Of a DNA stretch of 5,028 nucleotides, positions 1 to 5,028 are shown piece by piece. How positions within the stretch are numbered: the stretch's first letter is position 1; every line of letters starts with the position of its first letter. Made by a program: the position numbers and the translations under genes. A model generated the notes under the pieces. The model was not told where the DNA came from, searched no databases, and saw only the letters and a list, made by a program, of their open reading frames with translations. Origin of the DNA: Thermodesulfobacteriota bacterium (GTDB taxonomy: Bacteria > Desulfobacterota > Thermodesulfobacteria > Thermodesulfobacteriales > Thermodesulfobacteriaceae); NCBI GenBank assembly GCA_003641645.1, contig QNAZ01000073.1, positions 1 through 5,028 on the forward strand, given 5' to 3'.

Positions 1-165
1 CTTACTAAAGAAGGTAAAATTAATTTTCTAACTGTTGAAAAATCTTCTGGATATGATGTTCTTGATAAAAATGCAATAAAAACAATTAAAAAGGTTTCAA
101 AATATTTTCCTTTACCACCTCATGATGTAAAGATAAGAATTCCTATTTCATATAAACTTGATTAA
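1..165 (+). CDS. TonB-family protein, C-terminal domain (partial, 5' end outside window)
   Basis: Reading from base 1 in frame 1 gives 54 residues ending at a TAA at 163-165. They carry the hallmarks of the end of a TonB C-terminal domain: a G-K-I beta strand near the start, the signature SSGYDVLDKNAIKTIKK (residues 15-31), the FPLPP turn, and a closing strand IRIPISYKL. In known TonB proteins this periplasmic domain contacts the TonB box of outer-membrane receptors and passes on energy from the ExbB/ExbD motor for uptake of iron complexes, cobalamin and other substrates. The N-terminal membrane anchor and proline-rich linker would lie upstream, outside the window, as might exbB and exbD. It could be a classical TonB or another protein with the same C-terminal fold (TolA-like or an energy-transducer paralogue); the fragment cannot distinguish these. 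The domain call is firm, the exact gene is not. Confidence 0.85.
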   Translation, partial: LTKEGKINFLTVEKSSGYDVLDKNAIKTIKKVSKYFPLPPHDVKIRIPISYKLD

Positions 166-185
166 ATTAAAAATTTGTTTAAAAT
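158..185 (+). promoter_or_regulatory. Candidate sigma-70-type promoter for the CGGC-domain gene
   Basis: A -35-like TTGATT (158-163, 4 of 6 consensus bases) is followed after 16 bases by a -10-like TAAAAT (180-185, 5 of 6). Transcription would start near 192, leaving a leader of about 30 bases that keeps the strong ribosome binding site at 211-217. The -35 element overlaps the end of the tonB-like gene. In DNA this AT-rich, such matches occur by chance, so this is only a candidate. I see no convincing terminator between the two genes, so read-through from the upstream gene is also possible. Confidence 0.35.
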
Positions 186-210
186 AATTTCAAAAATGAT
201 ATTAATTTAT

Positions 211-217
211 GGAGGTG
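211..217 (+). promoter_or_regulatory. Strong Shine-Dalgarno site GGAGGTG
   Basis: GGAGGTG matches the anti-Shine-Dalgarno sequence of 16S rRNA well and ends 4 bases before the ATG at 222, which fixes the start of the CGGC-domain gene. It is the only clear Shine-Dalgarno sequence in front of any of the five start codons in the window. Confidence 0.85.
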
Positions 218-221
218 TAAT

Positions 222-599
222 ATGAAAAAGATTGTATTAGTTAAGTGTCAAATGATTAGCAATCAAAATTTAGATCCTGGCGATGCAAAATGTTTAGTTG
301 CTTTTATGCGCAGAGAGGGTGAGTTTGCAAGGTATAAAGATGAGGATGCACACATAATCGGAATTGTGGATTGTGGAGGGTGTGAAGGAAATAAAAATAG
401 AGTGCTAACCAGTTTAGCACTTTTAAAGCTCCAGTTAGCAGCTTTAAATGAAAAACCAGATGTAATTCATATTGGAACATGTATTATGAAGTTCTGTAAA
501 AGGAAAGATGATCTTATAGCAGCTATTAAAGAAAAGGCAGGAATTGAAGTAGTTGAAGGAGCACATCCTTATGCTCCTCCTACTATTTTTGGAAGTTAA
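222..599 (+). CDS. CGGC-domain protein (putative metal-binding, function unknown)
   Basis: This 125-residue protein has no signal peptide or membrane segment and should be cytoplasmic. It opens with a beta strand, KKIVLVKC, as CGGC-domain proteins (Pfam PF08821) typically do. The defining motif follows at residues 51-54 (DCGGC), then a HIGTC strand at 83-87 and a further cysteine at 92. Cysteines therefore lie at 9, 24, 51, 54, 87 and 92, a pattern suggesting a thiol-ligated metal or cofactor site; a histidine (H115, in GAHPY) may contribute. The family is recognised mostly in anaerobic bacteria and archaea and is annotated as putative metal binding, with no settled function that I know of. 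The length suits a full single-domain member. The start is secured by the strong ribosome binding site. Its neighbours (a TonB-type gene and the Trk pair) offer only a loose hint of metal or ion handling. Confidence 0.85.
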   Translation: MKKIVLVKCQMISNQNLDPGDAKCLVAFMRREGEFARYKDEDAHIIGIVDCGGCEGNKNRVLTSLALLKLQLAALNEKPDVIHIGTCIMKFCKRKDDLIAAIKEKAGIEVVEGAHPYAPPTIFGS

Positions 600-617
600 T
601 TAGATTTTTTAATACAT

Positions 618-623
618 TATAAT
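618..623 (+). promoter_or_regulatory. Candidate -10 element (TATAAT) upstream of trkA
   Basis: A perfect TATAAT lies 37 bases before the trkA start codon. The expected -35 position (about 594-601, at the end of the CGGC gene) holds only a weak match such as TTAATT, and there is no TG extension. If active, it would start transcription near 630, placing the predicted hairpin at 629-656 at the very 5' end of the trkAH message. In AT-rich DNA the hexamer alone is modest evidence. Confidence 0.35.
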
Positions 624-628
624 ATTTC

Positions 629-656
629 ACCCTTTTAAGTCACTTTAGAGCTGGGT
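629..656 (+). promoter_or_regulatory. Predicted stem-loop / imperfect dyad in the trkA leader
   Basis: ACCC (629-632) can pair with GGGT (653-656). Inside it, 633-638 can pair with 645-650 (U-A and A-U pairs plus two G-U pairs), leaving a two-base bulge at 651-652 and a six-base loop. At the DNA level, 632-640 and 642-650 form an inverted repeat about one central base, with 7 of 9 positions matching. The element ends 4 bases before the trkA ATG, in the place where a Shine-Dalgarno sequence would sit. It could act as an operator, as an RNA structure controlling trkA translation, or be incidental. The short run TCTTT after it is too poor a U-tract for a good terminator. All of this is by eye, without energy calculation. 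Confidence 0.4.
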
Positions 657-660
657 CTTT

Positions 661-2001
661 ATGCGTGTAATTATTGTGGGAGCAGGGGAAGTAGGATATA
701 ATATAGCTAAATTTTTAGCTTCTGAAAAAATTGATATAGTTATGATTGACAGAGATGGAGAAAAATTGAGAAATATATCTGAAGAGCTTGATATTGCTAC
801 AATAGAAGGTGAAGGAAGTGATCCATCTGTTTTTAAAGAAGCAGGTGCAAAAAATGCTGATATTCTTATTGCAGTTACTAATAGTGATGAAACTAATATG
901 ATAGCCTGTTTGTTAGGAAAGGCATTGTTTAATGTTAAACGGAGAATAGCACGAATTAGAAATCCAGATTATTTTTTTAACAAGGAGCTTCTTGGAAAAA
1001 ATTATCTTGATATAGATCCTGCAATTAATCCAGAGCTTGAAACAGCAAATGCTATTTTAAGGATTTTGGAAATACCGTTTGCTACAGAAGTTATAGAATT
1101 TGAGGGTGGAAAAGTAGTAGTAGCAGGTTTAAAAATTCCAAAACAAAGCAAAGTTAATAATAAAGAGCTAAAATATCTGCGAAGTATTATTAATAAGGAC
1201 TTTATTATAGGAATAATCGAAAGAAATGAAGAAATTATTATTCCAAGAGGAGAAGATGTTCTTAAAGAGGGAGATATTATTTATATTCCATTAAAAAGGG
1301 AAGAAGCTTTAGAAATCTCTCAAGCCTTTGGAATTTTTGCTTATCCTACTAAAAAAGTGATGATAGTTGGAGGAGGTAGAATAGGATATTATATTGCAAG
1401 AGCTTTAGAAGAAAAAGTTGATGTAAAAATAATAGAGAAAAATGAAGAAAAATGTAAATTTTTAAGCAAGCATTTAAAAAAATCATTAATTCTCCATGGA
1501 GATGGAACAGATAAACAGCTTTTGATAGAAGAGAATATAAAAGACATAGATGCATATATTACAGTATCTGGAAATGATGAGATGAATATAATGGCTGCAC
1601 TTCTTGCTAAAAAACTTGGTGCTAAAAAAGTAATAGCACTTGTTAATAAAACTGATTATATTTCTCTTGCTTATGAACTTGGTATACAGTCTGTTTTAAG
1701 CTCAAGACTTTTAACTGCAAGTATAATATTAAGATATATAAGAAAAGGAGATGTTTTATCTTTAACTGCTATTGCAGAAAATAAAGTTGAAATAATGGAG
1801 GTATTGGGAAGTTATAAATCTTCTATTATAAATAAAGCTCTCAAAGATATCAATTTTCCTAAAAATGCTGTAATTGGGGCAATTGTAAGGGGAGGAGAAA
1901 TAATAATTCCTAAGGGAGATGATGTAATTAAAGAAGGAGATAAATTAATAATTTTTGCACTCAAGGATTCTATAAAAAATATAGAGAATCTTCTCACCTA
2001 A
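661..2001 (+). CDS. trkA: Trk system potassium uptake regulatory subunit TrkA
   Basis: This cytoplasmic protein of 446 residues is close in length to E. coli TrkA (458) and has the full duplicated architecture. It contains RCK_N (about 1-120), RCK_C (about 135-220), a second RCK_N (about 232-350) and a second RCK_C (about 370-446). Each RCK_N begins with a dinucleotide-binding loop, GAGEVG at 7-12 and GGGRIG at 237-242. Each has an acidic residue ending the next beta strand (D29 and E259), then the EGEGSD (49-54) and HGDGTD (279-284) turns and the TNSDETNM / SGNDEMNI helices. In characterised systems TrkA forms a ring on TrkH and gates K+ flux in response to NAD(H) or ATP/ADP. The ATG at 661 is forced: it begins the first strand of the Rossmann fold, and an in-frame TAG lies at 646-648. 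The upstream Shine-Dalgarno match is poor (GAG at 648-650), and a predicted hairpin occupies that region. trkH follows after 9 bases. Confidence 0.96.
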   Translation: MRVIIVGAGEVGYNIAKFLASEKIDIVMIDRDGEKLRNISEELDIATIEGEGSDPSVFKEAGAKNADILIAVTNSDETNMIACLLGKALFNVKRRIARIRNPDYFFNKELLGKNYLDIDPAINPELETANAILRILEIPFATEVIEFEGGKVVVAGLKIPKQSKVNNKELKYLRSIINKDFIIGIIERNEEIIIPRGEDVLKEGDIIYIPLKREEALEISQAFGIFAYPTKKVMIVGGGRIGYYIARALEEKVDVKIIEKNEEKCKFLSKHLKKSLILHGDGTDKQLLIEENIKDIDAYITVSGNDEMNIMAALLAKKLGAKKVIALVNKTDYISLAYELGIQSVLSSRLLTASIILRYIRKGDVLSLTAIAENKVEIMEVLGSYKSSIINKALKDINFPKNAVIGAIVRGGEIIIPKGDDVIKEGDKLIIFALKDSIKNIENLLT

Positions 2002-2010
2002 AAAATTTCA

Positions 2011-3459
2011 ATGAATATCAAAATAGTTCTTAATATAGTAAGTTTAAGTCTTATTATTTTTTCTGTTTTTATGCTTTTTCCTATAGGAATATCTTTTATT
2101 TATAAAACTTCTGAAATACAGGGGTTTTTAATTTCCTTTTTTATTACCTTTTTAACCGGAATTTCAATATATTTTTTAACCAGAAAATATAAACATGAAG
2201 AATTAAGATATAGAGAGGCTTTTGCAGGTGTTACTTTAACCTGGATTAGTGTAGCTTTTTTTGGGAGTTTACCCTATCTTTTAACCGGGGCTTTAGGGTC
2301 TTTTACAGATGCCTATTTTGAAGCAATGTCAGGATTTACAACCACAGGAGCAAGTGTAATTGCTAATGTTGAAATTTTACCTAAGGGAATCCTTTTTTGG
2401 AGAGGTATAACTCAATGGATAGGAGGCATGGGAATAGTTGTTTTTGCTTTGGCAGTGCTTCCTGTTCTTGGAACAGGAGGAATGCAGCTTTTTAAGGCAG
2501 AAGTTCCAGGTATTACAGTTGATAAAATAAGACCAAGAATAGTTGATACAGCTAAACTTTTATGGCTTATTTATTCTGGATTAACTGCAATAATTGCAGG
2601 ATTATATGCCTTTTGTGGAATGAGCTGGTATGACGCAATTTGCCATGCTTTTACTACTATATCTACAGGTGGTTTTTCAACAAAAAATACCAGCTTAGCT
2701 TCTTTTAATAGTCCTCTAATTGAATACATAGCAGGATGTTGCATGCTGTTAGGAAGTATTAACTTTGTGCTTTATTTTTTTTTGTTAAAGGGGGATTTTA
2801 ATAAAATTTTTAAAAATAATGAAATAAGATTTTATTTTTCGATTCTTCTATTTTTAATCTTAATAATGACCCTTAATCTTAAGCTAAATATTTATCATTC
2901 CTTAGAAAAATCCTTTAGATATACTTTTTTTCAAATAATCTCTATTATCACTACTACAGGTTATGCTACAGCAGATTATGCACAATGGAATTTTTTTGCT
3001 CAAACAATTATTTTATTTTTAATGTTTTTAGGTGGTATGGTAGGATCTACAGCAGGAGGAATAAAACAACTTAGAATTTATCTTATGTTAAAACAAATAT
3101 ATAAAGAATTTTATCATCTTATTCATCCTCGTGCTATAACTTCCATTAAGATAAATGATAGAGCTTTAAATCATGAAATACTTGAGAGTATATGGGGTTT
3201 TATATTTCTTGCTTTAACTATTTGGATAATAAGTAGTATTATAATTTCAGCAACTGGTTTAGATATGGTAACCTCTATTTCTACTGTAGCTTCAGCACTA
3301 AATAATGTTGGACCAGCTTTAGGTAAAGCAGGACCTACATCTACTTATGCTCCTTTTCCTGCTCTTGCTAAGTGGGTTCTCGTTTTCTGTATGCTTATAG
3401 GAAGGCTTGAATACTATACTGTCCTTGTATTATTCATTCCTGCTTTCTGGAAGAAATAA
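2011..3459 (+). CDS. trkH: Trk system potassium uptake membrane subunit TrkH
   Basis: This integral inner-membrane K+ transporter subunit of 482 residues matches the size of E. coli TrkH (483). Four pore-loop repeats carry selectivity-filter signatures: SGFTTTGAS (107-115), ISTGGFST (217-224), ITTTGYAT (313-320) and NNVGPALG (431-438). The glycine-rich stretch GGMVGSTAGGIK (341-352) matches the intramembrane gating loop after the third repeat, and the following LIHPRA segment is typical of TrkH. N-terminal hydrophobic helices before the first repeat favour TrkH over the shorter KtrB. The protein conducts K+ inward and is controlled by TrkA, encoded immediately upstream. The gap is 9 bases with no Shine-Dalgarno sequence, and both genes share a reading frame, so translation is probably coupled to trkA. 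The last 30 bases overlap the opposing DUF488 gene. A run of nine T lies at 2775-2783, but the frame is intact across it. Confidence 0.96.
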   Translation: MNIKIVLNIVSLSLIIFSVFMLFPIGISFIYKTSEIQGFLISFFITFLTGISIYFLTRKYKHEELRYREAFAGVTLTWISVAFFGSLPYLLTGALGSFTDAYFEAMSGFTTTGASVIANVEILPKGILFWRGITQWIGGMGIVVFALAVLPVLGTGGMQLFKAEVPGITVDKIRPRIVDTAKLLWLIYSGLTAIIAGLYAFCGMSWYDAICHAFTTISTGGFSTKNTSLASFNSPLIEYIAGCCMLLGSINFVLYFFLLKGDFNKIFKNNEIRFYFSILLFLILIMTLNLKLNIYHSLEKSFRYTFFQIISIITTTGYATADYAQWNFFAQTIILFLMFLGGMVGSTAGGIKQLRIYLMLKQIYKEFYHLIHPRAITSIKINDRALNHEILESIWGFIFLALTIWIISSIIISATGLDMVTSISTVASALNNVGPALGKAGPTSTYAPFPALAKWVLVFCMLIGRLEYYTVLVLFIPAFWKK

Positions 3460-3891
3460 AACAATTTTAGGTTTCCAAATTTTTTCCTTTTCAATAATAT
3501 GTAAAACTTCAAATCCTTTTTCTTCTAATGCTTTTGCTATAAATCTTCTGTGACATCTCCATGGAAATTTTTCAGCACATATAATGCAAGTTAATTCTTT
3601 TTTAGCAATCTCTATAAGTTCTTCCAAAGCATTTTTAAAAGTTGAAGTTTTCATATAATTTACATAATTTTCAATTCTATAGCCTCCCAAATTTTCCAAA
3701 TGATAGTAAGAAATATTATTTTGTGGTAAAAGTTTTATTAAGTTCTCTTTTTTAAAATGAGGAAATCTTTGAGAAGTTGGCCATCTTCTTACATCAGCTA
3801 TAGCCTTAATTTTGTAAAATTTTAAAATTTCTAAAAATTCTTCTATTGATCTATTAGATGTGCCTAAGGTATAAATTAACATTGTATTCAT
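3430..3891 (-). CDS. DUF488 family protein
   Basis: This 153-residue protein has the conserved pattern of DUF488 (Pfam PF04343). An N-terminal strand IYTLGTSNRS (6-15) comes first, as the family's TIGHSNRS-like opening. It is followed by IADVRRWPTS (31-40), where family members have a conserved DVR and P-x-S, then PHF at 44-46, LGGYR (68-72) and the C-terminal CAEKFPWRCHRR (105-116) matching the family's C-x-E...CHR motif. No membrane segment or signal peptide is visible, so it should be cytoplasmic. I know of no firmly established biochemical function; the conserved Cys, His and Arg residues suggest an active or ligand site. The start at 3891 is uncertain, because a second ATG at residue 4 (3880-3882) sits right before the conserved strand and neither has a clear Shine-Dalgarno sequence. 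The gene lies 24 bases downstream of the glycosyltransferase and is probably in its operon. Its 3' end overlaps trkH tail to tail by 30 bases. Confidence 0.88.
   Translation of the reverse strand: MNTMLIYTLGTSNRSIEEFLEILKFYKIKAIADVRRWPTSQRFPHFKKENLIKLLPQNNISYYHLENLGGYRIENYVNYMKTSTFKNALEELIEIAKKELTCIICAEKFPWRCHRRFIAKALEEKGFEVLHIIEKEKIWKPKIVLFLPESRNE
3448..3485 (+). terminator. Candidate intrinsic terminator for trkAH, inside the DUF488 coding end
   Basis: TGGAA (3448-3452) pairs with TTCCA (3473-3477), and TAAAA (3457-3461) pairs with TTTTA (3465-3469) around a three-base loop. A small internal loop separates the two stems. Six T residues follow at 3480-3485 after AAA, with more T shortly beyond. 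The stem is AT-rich and interrupted, so its strength is doubtful. It begins within the last codons of trkH and lies in the antisense of the DUF488 gene. On the opposite strand there is no U-tract after the hairpin, so it would serve only the + strand transcript. Confidence 0.4.
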
Positions 3892-3905
3892 AAAGTTTTT
3901 CTTTT

Positions 3906-3928
3906 GATTTTAAATTTAGAATAAAATC
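3906..3928. repeat. Short perfect inverted repeat at the glycosyltransferase / DUF488 junction
   Basis: GATTTTA (3906-3912) and TAAAATC (3922-3928) are perfect 7-base inverted arms separated by 9 bases. The stop codon of the glycosyltransferase (3916-3918) falls in the loop. Read on the - strand, no U-run follows, so it does not look like a terminator. It may be a weak RNA structure between two co-transcribed genes or chance in AT-rich sequence. Confidence 0.3.
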
Positions 3929-4983
3929 TTTAGTCTTAGAATATTCCAATAGATAATTGTGTAAAAAACAACAAAAATTGAACAACAAATCATTAAAGCT
4001 GTGGTATTATTCCAAAAGAGAAGAGCAGGAATAACTCCAAAAGAATTAATTACCCATAAAAAAACAGAAGCAAGAGGATTTCTAAGTTCTTTATCATTTA
4101 AAGGAAAAAATTTTTTAATAAAAATATTATAAAAAATCGTATGTAAATGCAATGCATCTGGTTTCATAGCTGGACGTTTCCTTAAAAACTTTCTTCTATA
4201 AATGGAAAATATAGTTTCATAAACAGGATAAATATTTATTGTAAGAGCAAACCAAGGTGAAACTTGATGATGTTTGTATACAATAAGAATACTCATCATT
4301 CCAATGATAAAACCTGTAAAATAAGCACCACCATCACCAAGAAAAATAAGACCATAAGGATAATTTAGAAGAAAAAAACCAAGTAATGCAAAAGTTGAAA
4401 CCACACAAAGATTAGTAATCTCATAGTCTCCCAGTTTATAGGCTACATAAGCAATTCCCATAAGAATCATCATAGAAACCATGCTGGCAAGTCCATTAAA
4501 TCCATCTATGATATTTATAGCATTAGAGATTCCTGTAAGAGCAAAAACTGTAAAAAAGAAAGAAATAGCCGTTATCTGTAAAAGTTTATCTGCCACAGGA
4601 AGATCAACTCTTACAATTTTAATATTCAAGAAAAAATAAACTAAACTTGCAGAAAGACAAATAAAAAACATTCTTACTTTAGGATCAAGCTTTCCTGTAA
4701 GATCATCTATAAATCCTACTAAAAAAACAGGAAGGGAGAAAAGAATTAAATAAAGATAATTTGAGGAAAAATATTCTGGTCTAAGGTAAGCAGCAAGGAG
4801 TGAAACACTTATTCCGATAAAAATAGCTAATCCCCCAATCCTTAGAGTAGGCTTGTAATGAAAAGTTTGTGGACCAATATGTAAATGGTCTGTAATTAAA
4901 CCATGAATTTTTTTAGAAGAAATAATAAAAATAGTGCATAAAATAAAAGAAATAAAAAAAGCTAAAGCTGCATATTTAATCAT
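3916..4983 (-). CDS. Polyprenyl-phosphate N-acetylhexosamine-1-phosphate transferase, MraY/WecA family (glycosyltransferase family 4)
   Basis: This polytopic inner-membrane protein of 355 residues has about 10-11 hydrophobic segments. It carries the set of cytoplasmic motifs of the family: K44-P-T-L-R-x-G-G near the N-terminus, GFIDD with the Mg2+-site aspartates D93 and D94, N154-AINIIDGFNGLA (catalytic-region D160 and N163), FLGDGG (214-219, D217), and PDALHLH (275-281) with the two histidines of the final loop. Such enzymes transfer a sugar-1-phosphate from a UDP-sugar to undecaprenyl phosphate, the first step in making O-antigen, enterobacterial common antigen, teichoic linkage units or, for MraY itself, peptidoglycan. 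Motif spacing and the PDALHLH loop resemble the WecA/WbpL-like branch rather than true MraY, and no peptidoglycan genes adjoin it, so surface polysaccharide initiation is likelier. The sugar cannot be inferred. The ATG at 4983 gives a hydrophobic first helix straight away; no Shine-Dalgarno sequence is evident. DUF488 follows 24 bases downstream. Confidence 0.9.
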   Translation of the reverse strand: MIKYAALAFFISFILCTIFIISSKKIHGLITDHLHIGPQTFHYKPTLRIGGLAIFIGISVSLLAAYLRPEYFSSNYLYLILFSLPVFLVGFIDDLTGKLDPKVRMFFICLSASLVYFFLNIKIVRVDLPVADKLLQITAISFFFTVFALTGISNAINIIDGFNGLASMVSMMILMGIAYVAYKLGDYEITNLCVVSTFALLGFFLLNYPYGLIFLGDGGAYFTGFIIGMMSILIVYKHHQVSPWFALTINIYPVYETIFSIYRRKFLRKRPAMKPDALHLHTIFYNIFIKKFFPLNDKELRNPLASVFLWVINSFGVIPALLFWNNTTALMICCSIFVVFYTIIYWNILRLKILF

Positions 4984-5005
4984 AATTTATAACCGTTCAG
5001 ATTAT

Positions 5006-5011
5006 TTTATA
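5006..5011 (-). promoter_or_regulatory. Possible -10 element (TATAAA) upstream of the glycosyltransferase gene
   Basis: On the - strand, a TATAAA lies 22 bases before the start codon, which would put transcription start near 4999. The corresponding -35 region falls just beyond the window edge and cannot be judged. The 45 bases between the start codon and the window end contain no complete gene; an upstream gene of the same operon could end here. A second TATAAA at 4986-4991 is almost against the ATG and would give a nearly leaderless message. Confidence 0.2.
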
Positions 5012-5028
5012 ATTATTTTTTTTCGTAA

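Noticed and set aside
197..206. Extended -10-like TGATATTAAT before the CGGC gene
   Set aside because: Transcription from it would begin near 212, inside the Shine-Dalgarno sequence, and remove the best translation signal in the window.
166..221. Possible terminator between the tonB-like gene and the CGGC gene
   Set aside because: Only very short A/T stems can be drawn, with no GC-containing stem followed by a U-tract.
1349..1555. 68-residue open frame on the - strand inside trkA
   Set aside because: It lies opposite the second RCK domain of a clear gene, has low-complexity Leu/Phe/His composition expected from antisense of AT-rich coding DNA, and matches no family I recognise.
1984..1995. 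GAGAATCTTCTC small inverted repeat at the end of trkA
   Set aside because: The loop would be only two to four bases with a four to five base stem, and no U-run follows; too weak to call a structure.
1812..1997. 61-residue open frame on the - strand at the end of trkA
   Set aside because: Antisense shadow of the last RCK_C domain, with no ribosome binding site or recognisable motif.
3916..4983. Identification as true MraY (peptidoglycan lipid I synthase)
   Set aside because: The final loop reads PDALHLH rather than the triple-histidine loop typical of MraY, and there are no mur or fts genes alongside; a WecA/WbpL-like enzyme fits better.
1..5028. CRISPR array, insertion sequence, tRNA or rRNA, or defence-type cassette
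   Set aside because: No regularly spaced repeats, transposase motifs, terminal inverted repeats or RNA-gene signatures were seen, and the genes present are housekeeping or transport types.

Overview
The window is very AT-rich DNA, packed almost completely with genes. It reads like a Gram-negative, probably anaerobic bacterium. The evidence is a TonB C-terminus (energy transfer to an outer membrane), a CGGC-domain protein (a family common in anaerobes) and a polyprenyl-phosphate sugar-1-phosphate transferase of the surface-polysaccharide type. A low-GC thermophilic lineage such as Thermodesulfobacterium or a relative would fit, but this is a guess from composition and gene content, not an identification.

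Layout. On the + strand: the 3' end of a TonB-type gene (1-165), a small CGGC-domain protein (222-599), then a potassium-uptake pair, trkA (661-2001) and trkH (2011-3459), separated by only 9 bases. On the - strand, converging on trkH: a membrane glycosyltransferase of the MraY/WecA family (3916-4983), followed 24 bases downstream by a DUF488 protein (3430-3891). The last 30 bases of trkH and of the DUF488 gene overlap tail to tail. No gap exceeds 61 bases, and I see no tRNA, rRNA, mobile element, CRISPR array or long repeat.

How the genes work together. TrkA and TrkH form one functional unit: TrkH is the K+-conducting membrane subunit and TrkA the cytoplasmic nucleotide-binding ring that gates it. 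The glycosyltransferase would start assembly of a lipid-linked glycan on the inner membrane. The DUF488 gene is probably co-transcribed with it, but no functional link is evident. The CGGC protein has the only strong Shine-Dalgarno sequence in the window, and its role is unknown.

Nothing here amounts to a clear new system. The points most worth checking are a predicted hairpin in the trkA leader, the convergent coding overlap with a candidate trkH terminator inside it, and the uncharacterised cysteine-rich CGGC protein.
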